A stretch of 64,000 bases of DNA, from NCBI GenBank assembly GCA_943736015.1, contig OX031063.1, positions 37,464,672 through 37,528,671 of the forward strand, in the 5' to 3' direction. This document shows, one piece after another, positions 10,813 through 26,600 of the stretch. This DNA comes from Tridacna crocea (taxonomy: Eukaryota > Mollusca > Bivalvia > Cardiida > Cardiidae). The translations under genes were made by a program, and so were the position numbers. A model generated the notes under the pieces. The model was not told where the DNA came from, did not search any database, and was given only the letters and a program-made list of their open reading frames with translations. The first letter of the stretch is position 1. Each line of letters begins with the position of its first letter.

Positions 10813-13800
10813 AAAAGAGGATTTTTTTACATATTCAGCAACATTCAAAACATAACTGATTTAACAACAGCAGTAAGTGCTCAAACACAAAATAAAAGAC
10901 AATTCTTAAAAAAACAGCATCGAAAGCAACAGAAATAAAAAAAAATCAACAACAAAAGAGAGAAAAATAATGAAACCTCCAGCAAATATCGACTTAACGA
11001 TAAAAAATCATTTTCAACAACAAAATAAGAAGAAAAAACTATGGCAGCAGCAACAACAATCACAAAAAACAAAGAAAAAAATAAATAAAAAAATTAATGG
11101 TCAATAAAAGATCAGCATTAGAACATCAGAAATAACATCAAAAACAGAAACAACAACTACAAGAGCGAAAGTAAGAAGGCATCTGCATTAACAACAATAA
11201 AAGCAACTGCTGAATCATAAGAACAGTAACAAAACAATAACAACAAGGACGATCATGGCACAATTTACAAGGGCAACAACAGTAAAATAGTAGCATGAAC
11301 AAAGAAGCGGAGACGTAGCAAGAGGGTCAAAAAATCCAAACAACAACAAAAATAATAAATTTAATGGCCATTAAAAGATCAACATTAGAATATCAGAAAC
11401 AACATCAAAACAGAAACGACACCTACAAGACTAAATCCAAACAGAAATCTTCATTAACAACAATAATAACAACGGCTGAAACATAGGAACAGGAACAAAA
11501 CAATAACAATCAGAACGATGATGGCACAATTTATAAGGGCAACTACAGGAAAATAGTAGCTAGAGCAAATAACCGGAAAAGTAGCAACAGAATTAATAGA
11601 ACTTAGTGAACAAATTTAACATCTTTAAAGGTTATAGCAACAGTAACAACAGAAGAGGTTAATTAAAAATCTGGTAACAGTAGCAACAGAAACACGTGCA
11701 ACTGCAATAAAAAAGGGTTTAAACATAATAATGATAGCAACGACAACTGCTTCATCAGCAACATCAGCAAGTGCAATAAAAAATAAAAAATCAAAGAAGC
11801 AAAAAAGCAACAAAGAAACAACGATGTCTTTAACATAATGAACAAATGTACAACATCTGTAGCACATTATCATTTGAATAAGAAACAAATGCTATACTAA
11901 AAAACATTAGTATTGGGAAGCAACTACAACAAGTAAAAAATTATCAATCAAGCAATAATTGACCAAGAAAAAGAACACATAGAATAACAACAACAAATAC
12001 AGCAAAATCGACAACAAAACAATTCAAATAAAGAAAACAGGAAAATATTTACATAATCAGCAACTGTCAAAACAGAAATAATTCAACAAAGCATTAAGTA
12101 CTCAACACAAAATAAAAGACAATGCTTAAAAAAAACAGCATCGAAAGCAACAGAAGTAACAAAAATGAAATCAACAACAACAAAACAGCAAAATGAACAA
12201 CGATACCTTCAGCAAATATCGACTAACGATCAAAAATTGACTTCAACAACAAAATAAGAAGAAAAACTTATAGCAGCAGCAACAACAATCACAAAAAGAA
12301 AATACAACAACAAAAAATACTACATTTAATCGCCATTAAAAGATCAGCATTAGAACATCAGAAACAACATTAGAAAAATAAACAACAACAACAAGAGTGA
12401 AAGCAAAAAGAATTCTGCATTAACAACAATAATAACAACTGCTGACACATGAGAACAGGAACAAAACTATAACAAGAAGAACGATAATAGCACAATTTAC
12501 AAGAGCAACAACAGTAAAATAGTAGCAAGAACAAAAAACCGGAAACGTAGCAACATAGTCAAGGGAAACAATGAAACAACTTTAACAGATTTAAAGGTTA
12601 TAGCAACAGTAACAAATGCAGAAATTAATTATATACCTGAAAACAACAGCAACAGAACCTGTTGCACAGTGTAACAAATGCAACAGAAACAAGTGCAACT
12701 GCAATAAAAAAGTGTTCAATTTAAATGATAAGAGAAACAACAACTGCTTCATCAGCAACATCACCAAGTGCAAGAAAAACTTATAAAATCAAAGAAGCAA
12801 AATATCAACAAAACAGCAACAAAGAAACAACAATATCTTTTACATAATGAACAAAAGTACAACATTAGTTGCACATTATCACTTCGACAAAAGCTTTACT
12901 AACAAACATATTTAAATATTGAGAAGCAACTACAACAAGTAAAAAATTAACAATTAAACAACAATAGACCAACAAAGCAACATGTGAATAACAACAACAA
13001 AAACATCAAAATCGACAACAAAAACAAGTCAAATAAACAAAAGAGGAAATACTTAAATAATCATCAACAGTCAAAATATAACAAGTTCAACAACAGCATT
13101 TAGGACTTAAACATAAAATTAAAGACAATTCTTAAACAACAGCATCAAAAGCAACAGAAGTAACAAAAATGAAATCAAAAACAACAAAACATCAAAAAGA
13201 ACAATTATACCTTCAGAAAATGTCGACTCAACGATAAAAAATAAATTTCTATAACAAAATAAGCAGAAAAAACATATGGCAGCAGCAACAACAGTGACAA
13301 AAAATCCAAACAGCAACAAGAAAAAATAATAAATATAATGGCCATTAAAAGATCAACATAAGAATATCAGAAATAACATCAAAAACAGAAATAACTCCTA
13401 CAAGACTGAAAAAAAAAAATGAAATCTGCATTTAATACAATAATAACAACGGCTGAAATATAAGAACAAGAACAAAACAATAACAACAAGAAAAGTAATG
13501 GCACAATTTACAACGGCAACAACAGGAAAATAGTAGCAAGAACAAAAAACCGGAAGAGTAGCAACAGATTTAATAGAAACAGTGTCACAAATTTAACAGC
13601 TTTATTTCAGCAGCAGTAACAACAGAAGAGGTTAATTTAAAATCTGGTTATAGCAGCAACTGAAACAAGTATAACTGTAATAAAAAGTTTGTTTAAACTA
13701 GATAATAACAGCCAGCAACAACAACCACTTCATCAGCAACATCAGCAAGTGTAAAAAACTTATAAAATCAAAGAAACTAAAATGCAACAAAAAGCAACAA

Positions 13801-14770
13801 AGAAACAACGATATCTTTAAAAAAATGAACAAAAGTACAACATCAGTTGCAAATTATCATTTGGATTAGAAACAAATGCTATACTAACAAACATTAATAT
13901 TGGGATGCAACTACAACAAGTAAAAAATTAACAATCAAGCAATAATTGACCAACAACAAGAACACCTATGGTAAACAAAAACAGTAAAATCGACAACAAA
14001 AGCAAATCAAATAAACAAAACAGGAAAATATTTACATAATCAGCAACTGTCAAAACAGAATTAATTCAACAACAGCAGTTAGTACTCAAACACAAAATAA
14101 AAGACTATTCTTTAACAAAAAAGCATCGAAAGCAACAGAAGTAACAAAAATGAAATCAAGAACAACAAAACAGTAAAAAGAACTATGATAACTTCAGCAA
14201 ATATTGACTAACGATAAAAGATTTATTTCAACAACAAAATAAGAAGAAAAAACTTTGGCAGCAACAACAACAATCACAGAAAAAAAACAAAGAAAATACA
14301 ACAACAAAAAATGCTACATTTAATTGCCATTAAAAGATCAGCATTAGACAATAAAAAATAACATAAAAAAAAACAGAAACAACAACTACAAGAGTGAAAG
14401 CAAAACGACATCTGCATTTACAATAATAACAACTGCTGAAACATGAGGACAGTAACAAAACGATAACAACAAAAACTAAAATGGCACAATTTTCAAAGGC
14501 AACAACGGTAAAATAGTAGCAAGTAGAAAAAAGCCCGGAAACGTAGCAATAGAATCAACGGAAACGTGTAACAATTTTAACACAGGTTATAGCAACAGTA
14601 ACAACATAAGAGGTTAGTCAAAGATCTGGTAACAGCAGCAACTGAAACAAGTGCAACTGTAATAAAAATTGGTGTTTAAACTAAATGATAACAGCAACAA
14701 ACAACTCTTTCAGCAACATCAGCAAGTGCAAGAAAAACAATAAAATCAAAGAAGCAAACAAGCAACAAAA

Positions 14771-15443
14771 CAGCAACAAACACAAGAAAGAAACAACGAT
14801 TTCTTTAACAAAATAAAGAAAAGTACAACATCAGTTGCACATTATCACTTGGATTAGAAACCAAAGTTTTACCAACAAACATTAACATTTGAAAGCAATT
14901 TCAACATGTAAAAATTAACAATTAACAACAATCGACCAATAACAAAAACATCCAAAGTAACAACAAAAGCAGCAAAAACGACAACAAAAGCAAGTCAAAA
15001 ACAAAATAGGAAAATATTTACATAATCAGCAACAGTCAAAACAGAACAAATTCAACAACAGCATTCAGTGCTCAAACACGTATTAAAAGACCATTCTTAA
15101 TGGAACAGCATCTAAAGCAACAGAACAGCAACAAACACAAGAAAGAAACAACGATTTCTTTAACAAAATAAAGAAAAGTACAACATCAGTTGCACATTAT
15201 CACTTGGATTAGAAACCAAAGTTTTACCAACAAACATTAACATTTGAAAGCAATTTCAACATGTAAAAATTAACAATTAACAACAATCGACCAATAACAA
15301 AAACATCCAAAGTAACAACAAAAGCAGCAAAAACGACAACATAATCAGCAACAGTCAAAACAGAACAAATTCAACAACAGCATTCAGTGCTCAAACACGT
15401 ATTAAAAGACCATTCTTAATGGAACAGCATCTAAAGCAACAGA
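14771..15443. repeat. Recent tandem duplication of 355 bp within the satellite
   Basis: The block from 14,771 to 15,125 is repeated at 15,126-15,443 almost base for base, far closer than neighbouring monomers are to each other. The second copy lacks one stretch of 36 bp (after CGACAAC, before ATAATCAGC). The duplication adds an extra partial unit and accounts for the long anchor spacing between 14,187 and 15,494. Confidence 0.85.
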
Positions 15444-16477
15444 AATTTCAAAAATGACATCAACAACAACAAAAGAGCAAAAAGAACAATAATACCTTCA
15501 GAAAATATCGACTCAACGATAAAGAAATTAATTTCAACAATAAAATAAGAAGAAAAAACTATGGCTGCAACAACAACCATGACAAAAATTGAAACAACAA
15601 CAACAACAACAACAACAACAAAATAATAAATATTGTAGCCATTAAAAGATCAAAATTAGAATATCAGAAATAACACCAAAAACAGAAACAACAACTACAA
15701 GAGTGAAAAGAAAGAGAAATCTGCATTAATAACAACAATAATAACTGCTAAAACATAAGAATATAGGAATAAAACAGTAAAAACAAGAACGATATGGTAC
15801 AATCTGAAAGGACAACAGCAGTAATATAGTAGCATAAACAAAAAATCGGAATCAACAGCAAAAGAATCAACAGAAACGGTGCATCAATTTTAACTGTTTT
15901 TAACAGTTTAGAAACAGTAACAACAGCAAAGGTTAAACATACATCTGGTAACAGCAGCAACAGAAACAAATTCAACTGCAAGAAAAAGTGTTTAAACTAT
16001 ATAATGACAACAACAGCAACAACTGCTTCAGCAACATCTGCAAGTGCAAGAAGAAGATCAAAGGAGCAAAAAAGCAATAAAACTGCAACAAAAAGCAACA
16101 AAGAATAAACGATTTCTTTAACAAAATAAACAAATGTACAACATCAGTTCCACATTATCACTTGGATTAGAAACAAAAGCTTTACTTAAAACATAAACAT
16201 TGGGAAGCAGTTACAATAAGTAAAATAATAACAATCAAGAAAAAATCGATTAACAACAAAAACAACTAGTATAACAACAACAAAAACAGCAAAATCGACA
16301 ACAAAAGCAGGTCAAATAGACAAAACATGAAAATTTGTTCATAATCAGCCACTGTCAAAACAGAATTAATTCAACAACAGAAAATTTCAAACCGTTCTCA
16401 AAAACAGCATCAAAAGTTACAGAAATAACAAAATGAAATCAACGAAAACAAAACAACGAAAAAACCCCAATGATACC

Positions 16478-17468
16478 AGGAGCAAATATCGACTCAACAA
16501 TAAAAAAGTAATTTCAACAACAAAATAAAAATAAAAAAAAACTATGGCAGCAGCAACAACAGTGACAAAAAACCAAACAGCAACAACAAAATAATAATAG
16601 AAAAAACAGCCATTAAAACATCAACATTAGAATATCAGAAATAATATCAAAGACAGAAACAACAACTACAAGACGGAAAGCAAAAAGAAATCTGCATTAA
16701 CAACAATTGTGACAACTGCTGAAACATAAGACTAGGCACAAAACAATAACAACAACAACGATAATGGCACAATGTACAAGGGCAAGACCAGTAAACTAGT
16801 AGCAAGAACAAAAAATGGACTAGGTTGGAATATAATTAACGGACACAGTGTAACAACTTTAACAGCTTGAAAGGTTATATCAACAGTAACAACAGCAGAG
16901 GTTAATTAAATATCTGGAAACAACAACAACAGAAACAGGTGCAACTGCAATAAAAATCGTTTAAACTAAATAATAATTGCAACAACAATTGCTTCGTCAG
17001 CAACATCAGCAAGTGCAAGAAAACTAATAAAATTAAAGAAGGAATAACAAAACAAAACAGCAACAAAAAACAACAAAGAAAAAATGATATCTTTTTACAA
17101 AATGGACAAAAGTACAACATCATTTGAACATTATCACTTGGATTAAAAACAATAGCTTTACTAACAAACATAAACATTAGAAAGCAACTACAACATGTAA
17201 AAAATTAACAATCCGGCAACAATCGACCAACAACAAAAACATCTAGAATAACAACAACAAAAACAGCAAAATCGAAATCAAAAGCAACTCAAATAAACAA
17301 ACAGGAAATATTTACATTATCAGCAACTGTCAAAACAGAACAAATTCAACAACAGCATTAAGTGCTCAAACATAACATAAAAAAAATTCTTCAAGAAAAC
17401 AGCATCTAAAGCAAAAGAAGTAACAAAAATGAAATCAACAACAACAAAACAGCAAAACAAACTATGAC
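16478..17468. repeat. Representative full satellite monomer (991 bp, anchor to anchor)
   Basis: This interval runs from one AGCAAATATCGACTC anchor to the next and contains the landmarks in their usual order. They are CTATGGCAGCAGCAAC, ATGGCC-like and ATTAGAATATCAG blocks, ATCTGCATTAACAACAA, CTGCTGAAACATAAG, ATGGCACAATnTACAAGGG, AACTTTAACAGCTT and AGAGGTTAATTAAA. After these come AAGTGCAACTGCAAT, the CATCAGCAAGTGCAAG block, CATTATCACTTGG, ACATTnGnAAGCAACTACAACA and TCAGCAACTGTCAAAACAG. It can serve as the reference for the unit order. Confidence 0.8.
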
Positions 17469-17968
17469 ACCTTCAGAAAATATCCACTCAACGACAAAAA
17501 ACAAATTTCAACAACAAAATAAGCAGAAAAAACTATGGCAGTAGCGAAAACAATGACAAAAAATACAAACACCAACAACAACAAAAGTAACGAAAATAAT
17601 GGCCATTTAAAGATCAACATTAGAATATCAGAAATAACATCAAAAAACAAAAACAACAACCACAAGCCTGAAAGCAACAAGAAATATGCATAAACAACAA
17701 TAGCAACCTGCTAAAAAATAAAAACAGGCACAAAAAATCACAACAGCAACGATAATGGCAAAATCTACAAGGGCAACAGCAGTTAACTAGTAACAAGAAC
17801 GAAAAACCAGAAAAGTAGCAATAGAATCAACGGAAACAGTGTAACAACATTAACAGCTTTAAAGGTCATAGAAACAGTAACAATAGCAGTGGTTAATTAA
17901 TTATCTGGAAACAACAGCAAGAAACAAGAGCAATTGAAACAAACAGCACAAAGGACAATGATACCTTA
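17469..17968. repeat. Half-monomer variant, copy 2 (500 bp)
   Basis: Anchor-to-anchor distance is 500 bp in place of about 985. The unit carries the diagnostic ACAAACACCAACAACAACAA block, and its end joins directly to ACAGCACAAAGGACAATG. It matches copies at 23,168 and 42,865 over the whole length by eye. Confidence 0.7.
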
Positions 17969-20745
17969 AGAAAATATCGACTCAACGATAAAAGATTAAT
18001 TTCAGCAACAAAATGAGAACAAAACACTTTAGCCAAATAAACAAAACAGGAAAATATTTACGTAATCAGCAACTGTCAAAACAGTTCTAATTCAAGAACA
18101 ACATTAAGAACTCAAACACATAATAAAAGAATTCTTAAAAGACAGCATCTAAAGCAAGAGAAAAAACAAAAATGAAATCAACAACAACAAAACAGCAAAA
18201 AGAACAATGATACTTTCAGCAAATATCGACTCAGCGATAAAAAATCAATTTCAACAAAATGAGAAGAAAACCTATGACAGCAGCAACAACAGTGACATAA
18301 ACCAAAGAAAAAAGAATAAAATAAAAATAAAAATAATGGCCATTAAAAGATCAAGATCAGAAAATCGAAAATAATATCAAAAACAGAAAGAACAACTGCA
18401 AGCCTGAAAGCAAAAGGAAATCTGCATTAACAACAAAAATAACAACTGCTGAAACATAAGAACAGGAACAAAACTATGGCAACAACAACGATAATGGCAC
18501 ATTCTACAACGGCAACAGCAAGAACCAAGAAGAGGAAATGTAACAACAGAATAAATGGAAACAGTGTAATAACTTTAACAGCTTATAGGTCATAGCAACA
18601 ATAACAACAGCAGAGGTTAATTAAACATCTGGTAACAGCAGCAACTGAAACAAGTGCAACTGCAATGTATAAAGTGCAAGAAAGAAAATAAAATCAACTA
18701 AGCAAAAAGGCAACAATACGGTAACAAAAGCAACAAAAAAACAACGATACCTTTAACAAAATAAACAAAGGTACAACATCAGTTGCACATTATCACTCGG
18801 AAAATAAAAACAATAACTTTACTGACAAGTATAAACATTGGGAAGCAAGTAAAACAAGTGAAAAATAACAATCAAGCAACAATAGACAACCATAAAAAAC
18901 ATCTAAAATAACAACAACAAAAACAGCAAAATTGACAATAAAAGCAAGTCAAATAAACAAAAAAGGAAATATTTACATAATCATCAACAGTCAAAACATA
19001 ACTAATTCAAATACAAAATAAAAGACAATTCTTAAAAAAAAACAGCGTCAAAAGCAGCAGAATTGAATTAACAAAAATGAAATCAACAACAACAAAACAG
19101 AAAAAAAAATGATACCTTCAGCAAATATCGACTCAACTATAAAAAATGAATTTCAACAACAAAATAAGAAGGAAAAACTATGGCCGCAGCAACAAAAATG
19201 ACATAAAAATCCAAAAAACATCAACAACAACAAAATTTTAAAAAATGGCCATTTAAAGATCAATATTAGCAAGAACAAAAAACCGGAAAAGTAGCAACAG
19301 AATCAACGGAAACAGTGTAACAACTTTAACAGCTTTAAAGGTTATAGCAACAGTAACAACAGAAAAGTTGAATTAACATCTGGTAACAGCAGCAATTGAA
19401 ACAAGTGCAACTGCAAAAAAGGTGTTTGTATTAAGTAATAACAGCAACAACAACTGTTTCATCAGCAACATCAGCAAGTACAAGAAAAGTATAAAATCAA
19501 AGAAGCAAACAAGCATTAAAACAGCAACAAAAACAAGAAAGGAATAAAGATATTTTTAACTAAATGAACAAAAGTAAAACATCAACTGCACATTATCACT
19601 TGAATCAGAAACAAAAATTTTACTAACAAACATAAAAAAATGGGACACAACTGCAACAATTAAAAAATTAAAAATCAAGCAACAATAGACTGAAAAAAGA
19701 AGTCTAGAATAACAAAAACAGTAAAATCGACAACAAAAGCAAATCAAATAAACAAAACAGGAAATATTTAATTACTCAGCAACTGTCAAAACAGAACTAA
19801 TTCAACAACAGCAATAAGTACTCAAACACAAAATAAAAGACAATTCTTAAAAGAAAGCATCGAAAGTAACAGAAGTAACAAAAATGAAATCACCAACAAA
19901 AAAACAGCAAAAAGAACAATAATACCTTCAGCAAATATCGACGAACGATAAAAGATTGATTTCAACAACAAAATAAGAAGAAAAAACTATGGCAGCAGCA
20001 AATATCACAAAGAAAAAAAATCAATGGCCATGAAAAGATCAGCATTAGAAATCAGAAATAACATCAGAAAACAGAAACAACAACTACAAGAGTGAAAGCA
20101 AAAAGCAATCTGCATTAACAACAATAATAACAACTGCTGAAACATAATAACAGGAACAAAACAATAACAACAAGAACGATAATTGCACAATTTACAAGGG
20201 CAACAATAGTAAAATAGTAGCAAGAACAAAAAACCAGAAAAAGATGCAACAGAATCAATGAAAATAGTGTAATAACTTTAACAACTTTAAAGGTTACAGC
20301 AACAATAACAACATAAGAGGTAATTAAACACATGGTAACAGCAGCAACTGATACAAGTGCAACTGCAATGAAAATGTGTTTAAACTAAATAATAACAGCA
20401 ACCGCAACTGCTTCATCAGCAACATATGCAAGTGCAAGAAAAATAATAAAATCAAAGAAGCAAACAAGCAACAAAACAGCAACAAACACAAGAAAGAATC
20501 AACGATTTCTTTAACAAAATAAAGAAAAGTACAGCACCAGTTGTACATTATCACTTGGGTTAGAAACCAAAGTTTTATTAACAAGTATTAACATTGGGAA
20601 GCACTTTCAACATGTAAAAATTAACAATCAAGCAACAATCGACCAGAAACAAAAACATTTAGAGTAACAACACAAAACAGAAAAAACGACAATAAAAGCA
20701 AGTCAAAAACAAAACAGGAAAATATTTACATAATCAGCAACCGTC

Positions 20746-20770
20746 AAAAAAAAAAAAAAAAAAAAAAAAA
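20746..20770 (+). repeat. Poly(A) run of 25
   Basis: This run interrupts the AACTGTCAAAACAGAACAAATTCAAC block of a monomer and replaces about 12 bp of it. It may be simple slippage or a collapsed sequencing or assembly site. Confidence 0.75.
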
Positions 20771-23167
20771 TTCAACAACAGCATTCAGTGTTCAAACACA
20801 TATTAAAAGACCATTCAAAGGAACAGCATCTAAAGCAACAGAAATTTCAAAAATGAAATCAACAGTAACAAAATAGCAAAAAGAACAATGACACCTTCAG
20901 AAAATATTGACTCAACGATAAAAAATTAATTTCACCAATAAAATAAGAAGAAAAAACTATGGCTGCAAAAACAATTATGACAAAAATCGAAACAACAACA
21001 ACAACAAAATAGTAAAGATTGTAGCCATTGAAACATCAACATTAGAATATCCGAAATAACACCAAAAACAGAAACAACAAATACAAGAGTGAAAAGAAAG
21101 AGAAATCTGTATTAACAACAATAATAACAACGGCTAAAACATAAAAAAGGAAAAAAAACAGTAACAAGAACGATAAGGGCACAATCTAAAAAGACAACAG
21201 CAGTATCCAGTAGCATGAAAAAAAAAAAAAAAATCGGAAAAGTAGCAATGGAATTATCAGAAACAGTGGATCAATTTTAACAGCTTTTAACCTTATAAAA
21301 ACAGTAACAACAGCAGAGGTTAAATAAACATCTGGTAACGGCAGCAACAAAAACAAATTCAACTGCAATTTAAAGTGTTTAAACTATATAATAACAACAA
21401 CAACAACAACTGCTTCATCAGCAACATCAGCAACATCAGCAAGGGCAAGAAGAAAAATTAAATCAAAAGGAACAAAAAAGCAATAAAACTGCAAAAAAAA
21501 GCAACAAAGAATAAACGATTTCTTAACAAAATAAACAAATGTACAATATCAGTTCCACATTATCACTTGGATTAGATTCAAATACAAACTTACAAATTTA
21601 CTTACAAACATAAACATTGGGAAGCAGTTACAATAAGTAAGAATTAACAAACAAGCCCCAATCGATAACAACAAAAACAACTAGTATAACAACAAAAACA
21701 ACAAAATCGACAACAGAAGCAGATCAAATAAACAAAACAGGAAAATTTGTACATAATCAGCAACTGTCAAAATAGAACTAATTCAACAACAGCAAAGGTA
21801 CTAAAACAGAAAATATAAAACAGTTCTCAAAAACAGCATCAAAAGTTACAGAAATAACAAAATGAAATGAACAACAACAAAACAGCAAAAAGAACAATGA
21901 TACCATGAGAAAATATTGACTCAACAATAAAAAAAGTAATTTCAACAACAAAATTAAAAAAAAACTATGGCAGCAGCAACAACAGTGACAACATAAAACA
22001 ACAACATAATAATTGAAATAACAGCCATTAAAAAATCAACATTAGAATATCAGAAATAATATCAAAGACAGAAACAACAACTACAACACGGAAAGCAAAA
22101 AGAAATCTGCATTAACAACAATTGTAACAACTGCTGAAACATAAGAACAGGCATAAAACAATAACAAAAACAACAACAACGATAATGGCACAATGTACAA
22201 GGGCAAGACCAGTAAAATAGTAGCAAGAACAAAAAATCGAATAGATTGGAATATAATTAACGGACACAGTGTAACAACTTTAACAGTTTTTAAGGTTATA
22301 GCAACAGTAACAACAGCAGAGGATAATTAAACATTTGGAAACAACAGCAACAGAAATATGTGCAAATGCAATAAAAAGGCGTTTAAACTAAATAATAATT
22401 GCAACAACAACTGCTTCGTCAGCAACATCAGCAAGTGCAAAAAAACTAATAAAATTAAAGAAGGAAAAACAAAACAAACAGCAACAAAAAGCAACAAAGA
22501 GAAAATGATAATTTTAGCAAAATGGACAAAAGTACAACATCAGTTGCACATTATCACTTGGATTAAAACAAAACTTTACAAACGAACATAAATATTAAGA
22601 ATCAACTACAATAAGTAAAAAAGTTAACAATTAGGCAAAAATTTACCATTAAAAAAACATCTAAAATAACAACAACAAAAACAGTAAAATCGAAAGCCAG
22701 CAACAACAACTACTTCATCAGCAACATCAGCCAGTGTAAAAAGCTAATAAAATCAAAGAAGGTAATATGCAATAAAAATCAACAAAGAAGCAACGGTATC
22801 TTCAAAAAAATGAACAAAAGTACAACATCAATTGCATATTATCATTTGGATTAGAAACAAAGGCTATACTAACAAACATAAATATTGGGAAGCAACTCCA
22901 ACAAGTAACAAATTAAAAATTAAGAAATAACTGACCAACAACAAAAATACCTATGATAAAAAATCCAAAAATCGACAACAAAGCAAGTCAAATAAACAAA
23001 ACAGGAAAATATTTACATAATCAGCAACTGTAAAAACAGAACTGATTCAAAAACAGCAATAAGTACTCAAACACAACATAAAAAATAATTCTTCAAGAAA
23101 ACAGCATCTAAAGCAAAAGAAGTGACAAAACTAAATTCAAAAACAACAAAACAGCAAAACGAACTAT

Positions 23168-23669
23168 GACACCTTCAGAAAATATCGACTCAACGACAAA
23201 AACAAATTTCAACAACAAAAGAAGAAGAAAAAACTATGACAGCAGCGACAACAGTGACATAAAATACAAACACCAACAACAACAAAAGTAATGAAAATAA
23301 TGGCCATTAAAAGATCAACATTAGAATATTAGAAATAACATCAAAAACAGAAACAACAACTACAAGCCTGAAAGCAACAAGAAATCTGCATTAAAAACAA
23401 TAGCAACCTGCTAAAAAATAAAAAAACAGGCACAAAAAATCACAACAGTAACGATAATGGCAAAATATATGCTGATAAGGGCAACAGCAGTAAACTATTA
23501 GCGAGAACAAAAAACCGGAAAAGTAGCAATAGAATCAACGGAAAGAGTGTAACAACATGAACAGCTTTAAAGGTGATAGAAACAGTAACAATAGCAGAGG
23601 TTAATTTAACATCTGGAAACAACAGCAACAGAAACAAGAGCAAGTGCAACAAAACAGCACAAAGGACAA
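23168..23669. repeat. Half-monomer variant, copy 3 (502 bp)
   Basis: It has the same truncated structure and the same diagnostic blocks as 17,469-17,968, from which it lies 5.70 kb away. The repeat distance supports a higher-order unit of about six monomers. Confidence 0.7.
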
Positions 23670-26600
23670 TGATACCTTTAAAAAATATCGACCTAACGAT
23701 AAAAAGATTAATTTCAGCAACAAAACACTATGGCAGCAAGAAACAACAGTGACAAAAAACCCCCCCAAAAAAATTAATAAAGATAATGGCCATTAAAACA
23801 TCAGTATTAGATTATCAGAAATAACGCCAAAAATTGAAACAATAACTACAAGAGTGAAATTAAATTGAAAACTGCATTAACAATATAAATAACAACTGTT
23901 GAAACATAAGAACATGAACAAAACTGTAACAACAAGAACAAGAACGGCACAAATTACAAGGACAACACAAGTAAAATAGTACCAAGAGCAAAACACCGGA
24001 AAAGAAGCAACTAAATCAATGGAAACAGCGTAACAACTTTAACAGCTTTAAAAGTTAGAGCAACGGTAACAAGAGAAGAGGTTAAGTAAACATCTGGAAA
24101 CAACAGCAACAGAAACTAGTGCAACTGCAACAAAAATGTGTTTAAACTAAATGATAACTGCAAAAACTGCTTCATCAGCAACATCAGCAAGTGTAAGAAA
24201 ACTAATAAAATCAAAGACGCAAAAAAATCAACAAAACAGCAACAAAAAGCACCAAAGAAACAACGATATCTTCAACAAAATGAACAAACGTACAACATCA
24301 GTTACCAATTATCACTTGGATTAGAAACAAAAGCTTTACTAACAAACATAAATATTGGGAAGCAACTACAAGATGTAAAAAATCAAGCAACAATCGGCCA
24401 ACAACAAAAACATCTGGAATATCAACAACAAAAACAGTAATATCAACTACAAAAGTAAGTCAAATAAACAAAACAGGAAAATATTTACATAATCAGCAAC
24501 TGTCAAAACAGAACTAATTCAACAACAGCATTAAGTAGTTAAACACAAAATAGACAATTCTTAAAAAACAGCATTAAAATCAACAGAAATAACCAAAATG
24601 AAATCAACAACAACAACAAAACAGCAAAAAGAACAATGATACCTTCGACTCAACGATTTAAAATTAATTTTAACAACAAAATAAGCAGAAAAAACGTGGT
24701 ACCAGCAATAACAGTGACACAAAAATAAACAACAACAAAAAAATAATAATGAAAATTATGGCCATCAAAAGATCAACATAAGAATATCAGAAACAACATC
24801 AAAAACAGAAACACCTACAAGACTGAAAGCAAAAAGAAATCTGCAATAACAACAATAATAACAACTGCTGAAACATAAAAACGTGAAGAAAACAAGAACA
24901 ACAAGAACGAGAATAGCACAATCTAGAAGAGCAACAGTAGTAAAATAGTAGCAATAACGAAAATCCGGAAGAGTAGCAAAAGAATTAACCGAAACAGTGT
25001 ACGAACTTTAACAGCTTTAAGGGTTATAGCAACAGTAACAACAGCAGAGATTAATTAAACATCTGGTAACAGCAGCAACAGAAAAGAAACAAGTGCAACA
25101 GCAATGAAAAAGTGTTTAAATAATAACAACAACTGCTTCATCAGCAACATCAGCAAGAGCAAGAAGATGATAAAATAAAAGGAGCAAAAAAGTAACAATA
25201 CAGCAAAAAGAAGCAACAAAGAAACAACGATATTTTTAACAAAATAAACAAAAATACGAAATAAAAGACAATTCTTTAGAAACAGCATCAAAAGCAATAA
25301 AAAAAAAAACAAACAAAAATTAAATCATCAACAACAACAATAGAGCCAAACGATCAATGATACCTTCAGCAAATATCGACTCAATGATAAAAGAAATGAT
25401 TTCAACAAGAAAATAAGAAGAAAAAACTATTGCAGCAGCAACAACTGAAAAAAAAAAAAAAAAAAAACTAAAATGAAATCAAAAACAACAACAATACCTG
25501 CAAAAAAACAATGATACTTTCAGCAAATATCGACTCAACGATTTAAAATTAATTTCAACAACAAAATAAGCAGAAAAAAAACATGGTACCAGCAATAACA
25601 GTGACAAAAAAATAAACAACAACAACAACAAATAATAATAAAAAAATGGCTATCAAAAGATTAACATTAGAATATCAGGATTAACATCAAAAACAGAAAC
25701 AACAACTACAAGACTGAAGGCAAAAAGAAATCTCCATATATAACGAGAAGAAAAATAAAATAAAAAATGCAAAAAGCAACAAAACAGCAAGAAAAAGCAA
25801 CAAAGAAACAACGATATTTTTAACGAAATAAACATAAGTACAATATGTGTTGCAAATTATCACTTGGATTAAAAAGAAAACTTTACTTACAAACATAAAC
25901 ATTGGAAAGCAACTACAACAAGTAAAAATTAACAATCAAGCAACCATCGAACAGCAATAAAAAAAGTCTATAATAACAACCAAAAAAAAAAAAATAATAA
26001 TAATAATAATAAAATCGACAACAAATGCAAGTCAAATAAACAAAAAAGAAAAGCATTTACATAATCACCAACTATCAAAACAGATACTCATACACAAAAT
26101 AAAATACAATTCTTAAAAAAAAAAGCATCAAAAGCAACAGAAGTAACAGGAATTAAATCAACAACAACAAAACAGCAAAAAGAACAATTATACCTTCAGC
26201 AAATATCGACCTATCGATAAAAAATAATTTCAACAACGAAATAAAAAAAAACTATGGCAGCAGCAACAACAGTGACAAGAATCAAAACTAAACAAAAATT
26301 ATAAAGATAATGGCCACCAAAAGACCAAGATCAGAAAATCGGAAATTAAATCAAAAACAGAAACAACAACTATGAGACTGAAAGCAACATAAAATCTGCA
26401 ATTACAGCAATAATAACAAGTGCTGAAACAAAAGAATAGGCACAAAACAATAACAAAAACAACGATAATGGCAGAATCTACAAGGGCAACAGCAGTAAAC
26501 TAGTAGCAAGATCAAGAAACTGGAAAAGAAGCAATAGAATCAAGGGAAACAGTGTAACAACTTTAAGAGCTTTAAATGTTATAGCAAAAGTAACAACAGC

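Noticed and set aside
25451-25468. Short poly(A) runs as 3' tails of inserted retrocopies
   Set aside because: The sequence on both sides continues the satellite unit without foreign DNA or target-site duplications, so slippage in A-rich DNA explains them.
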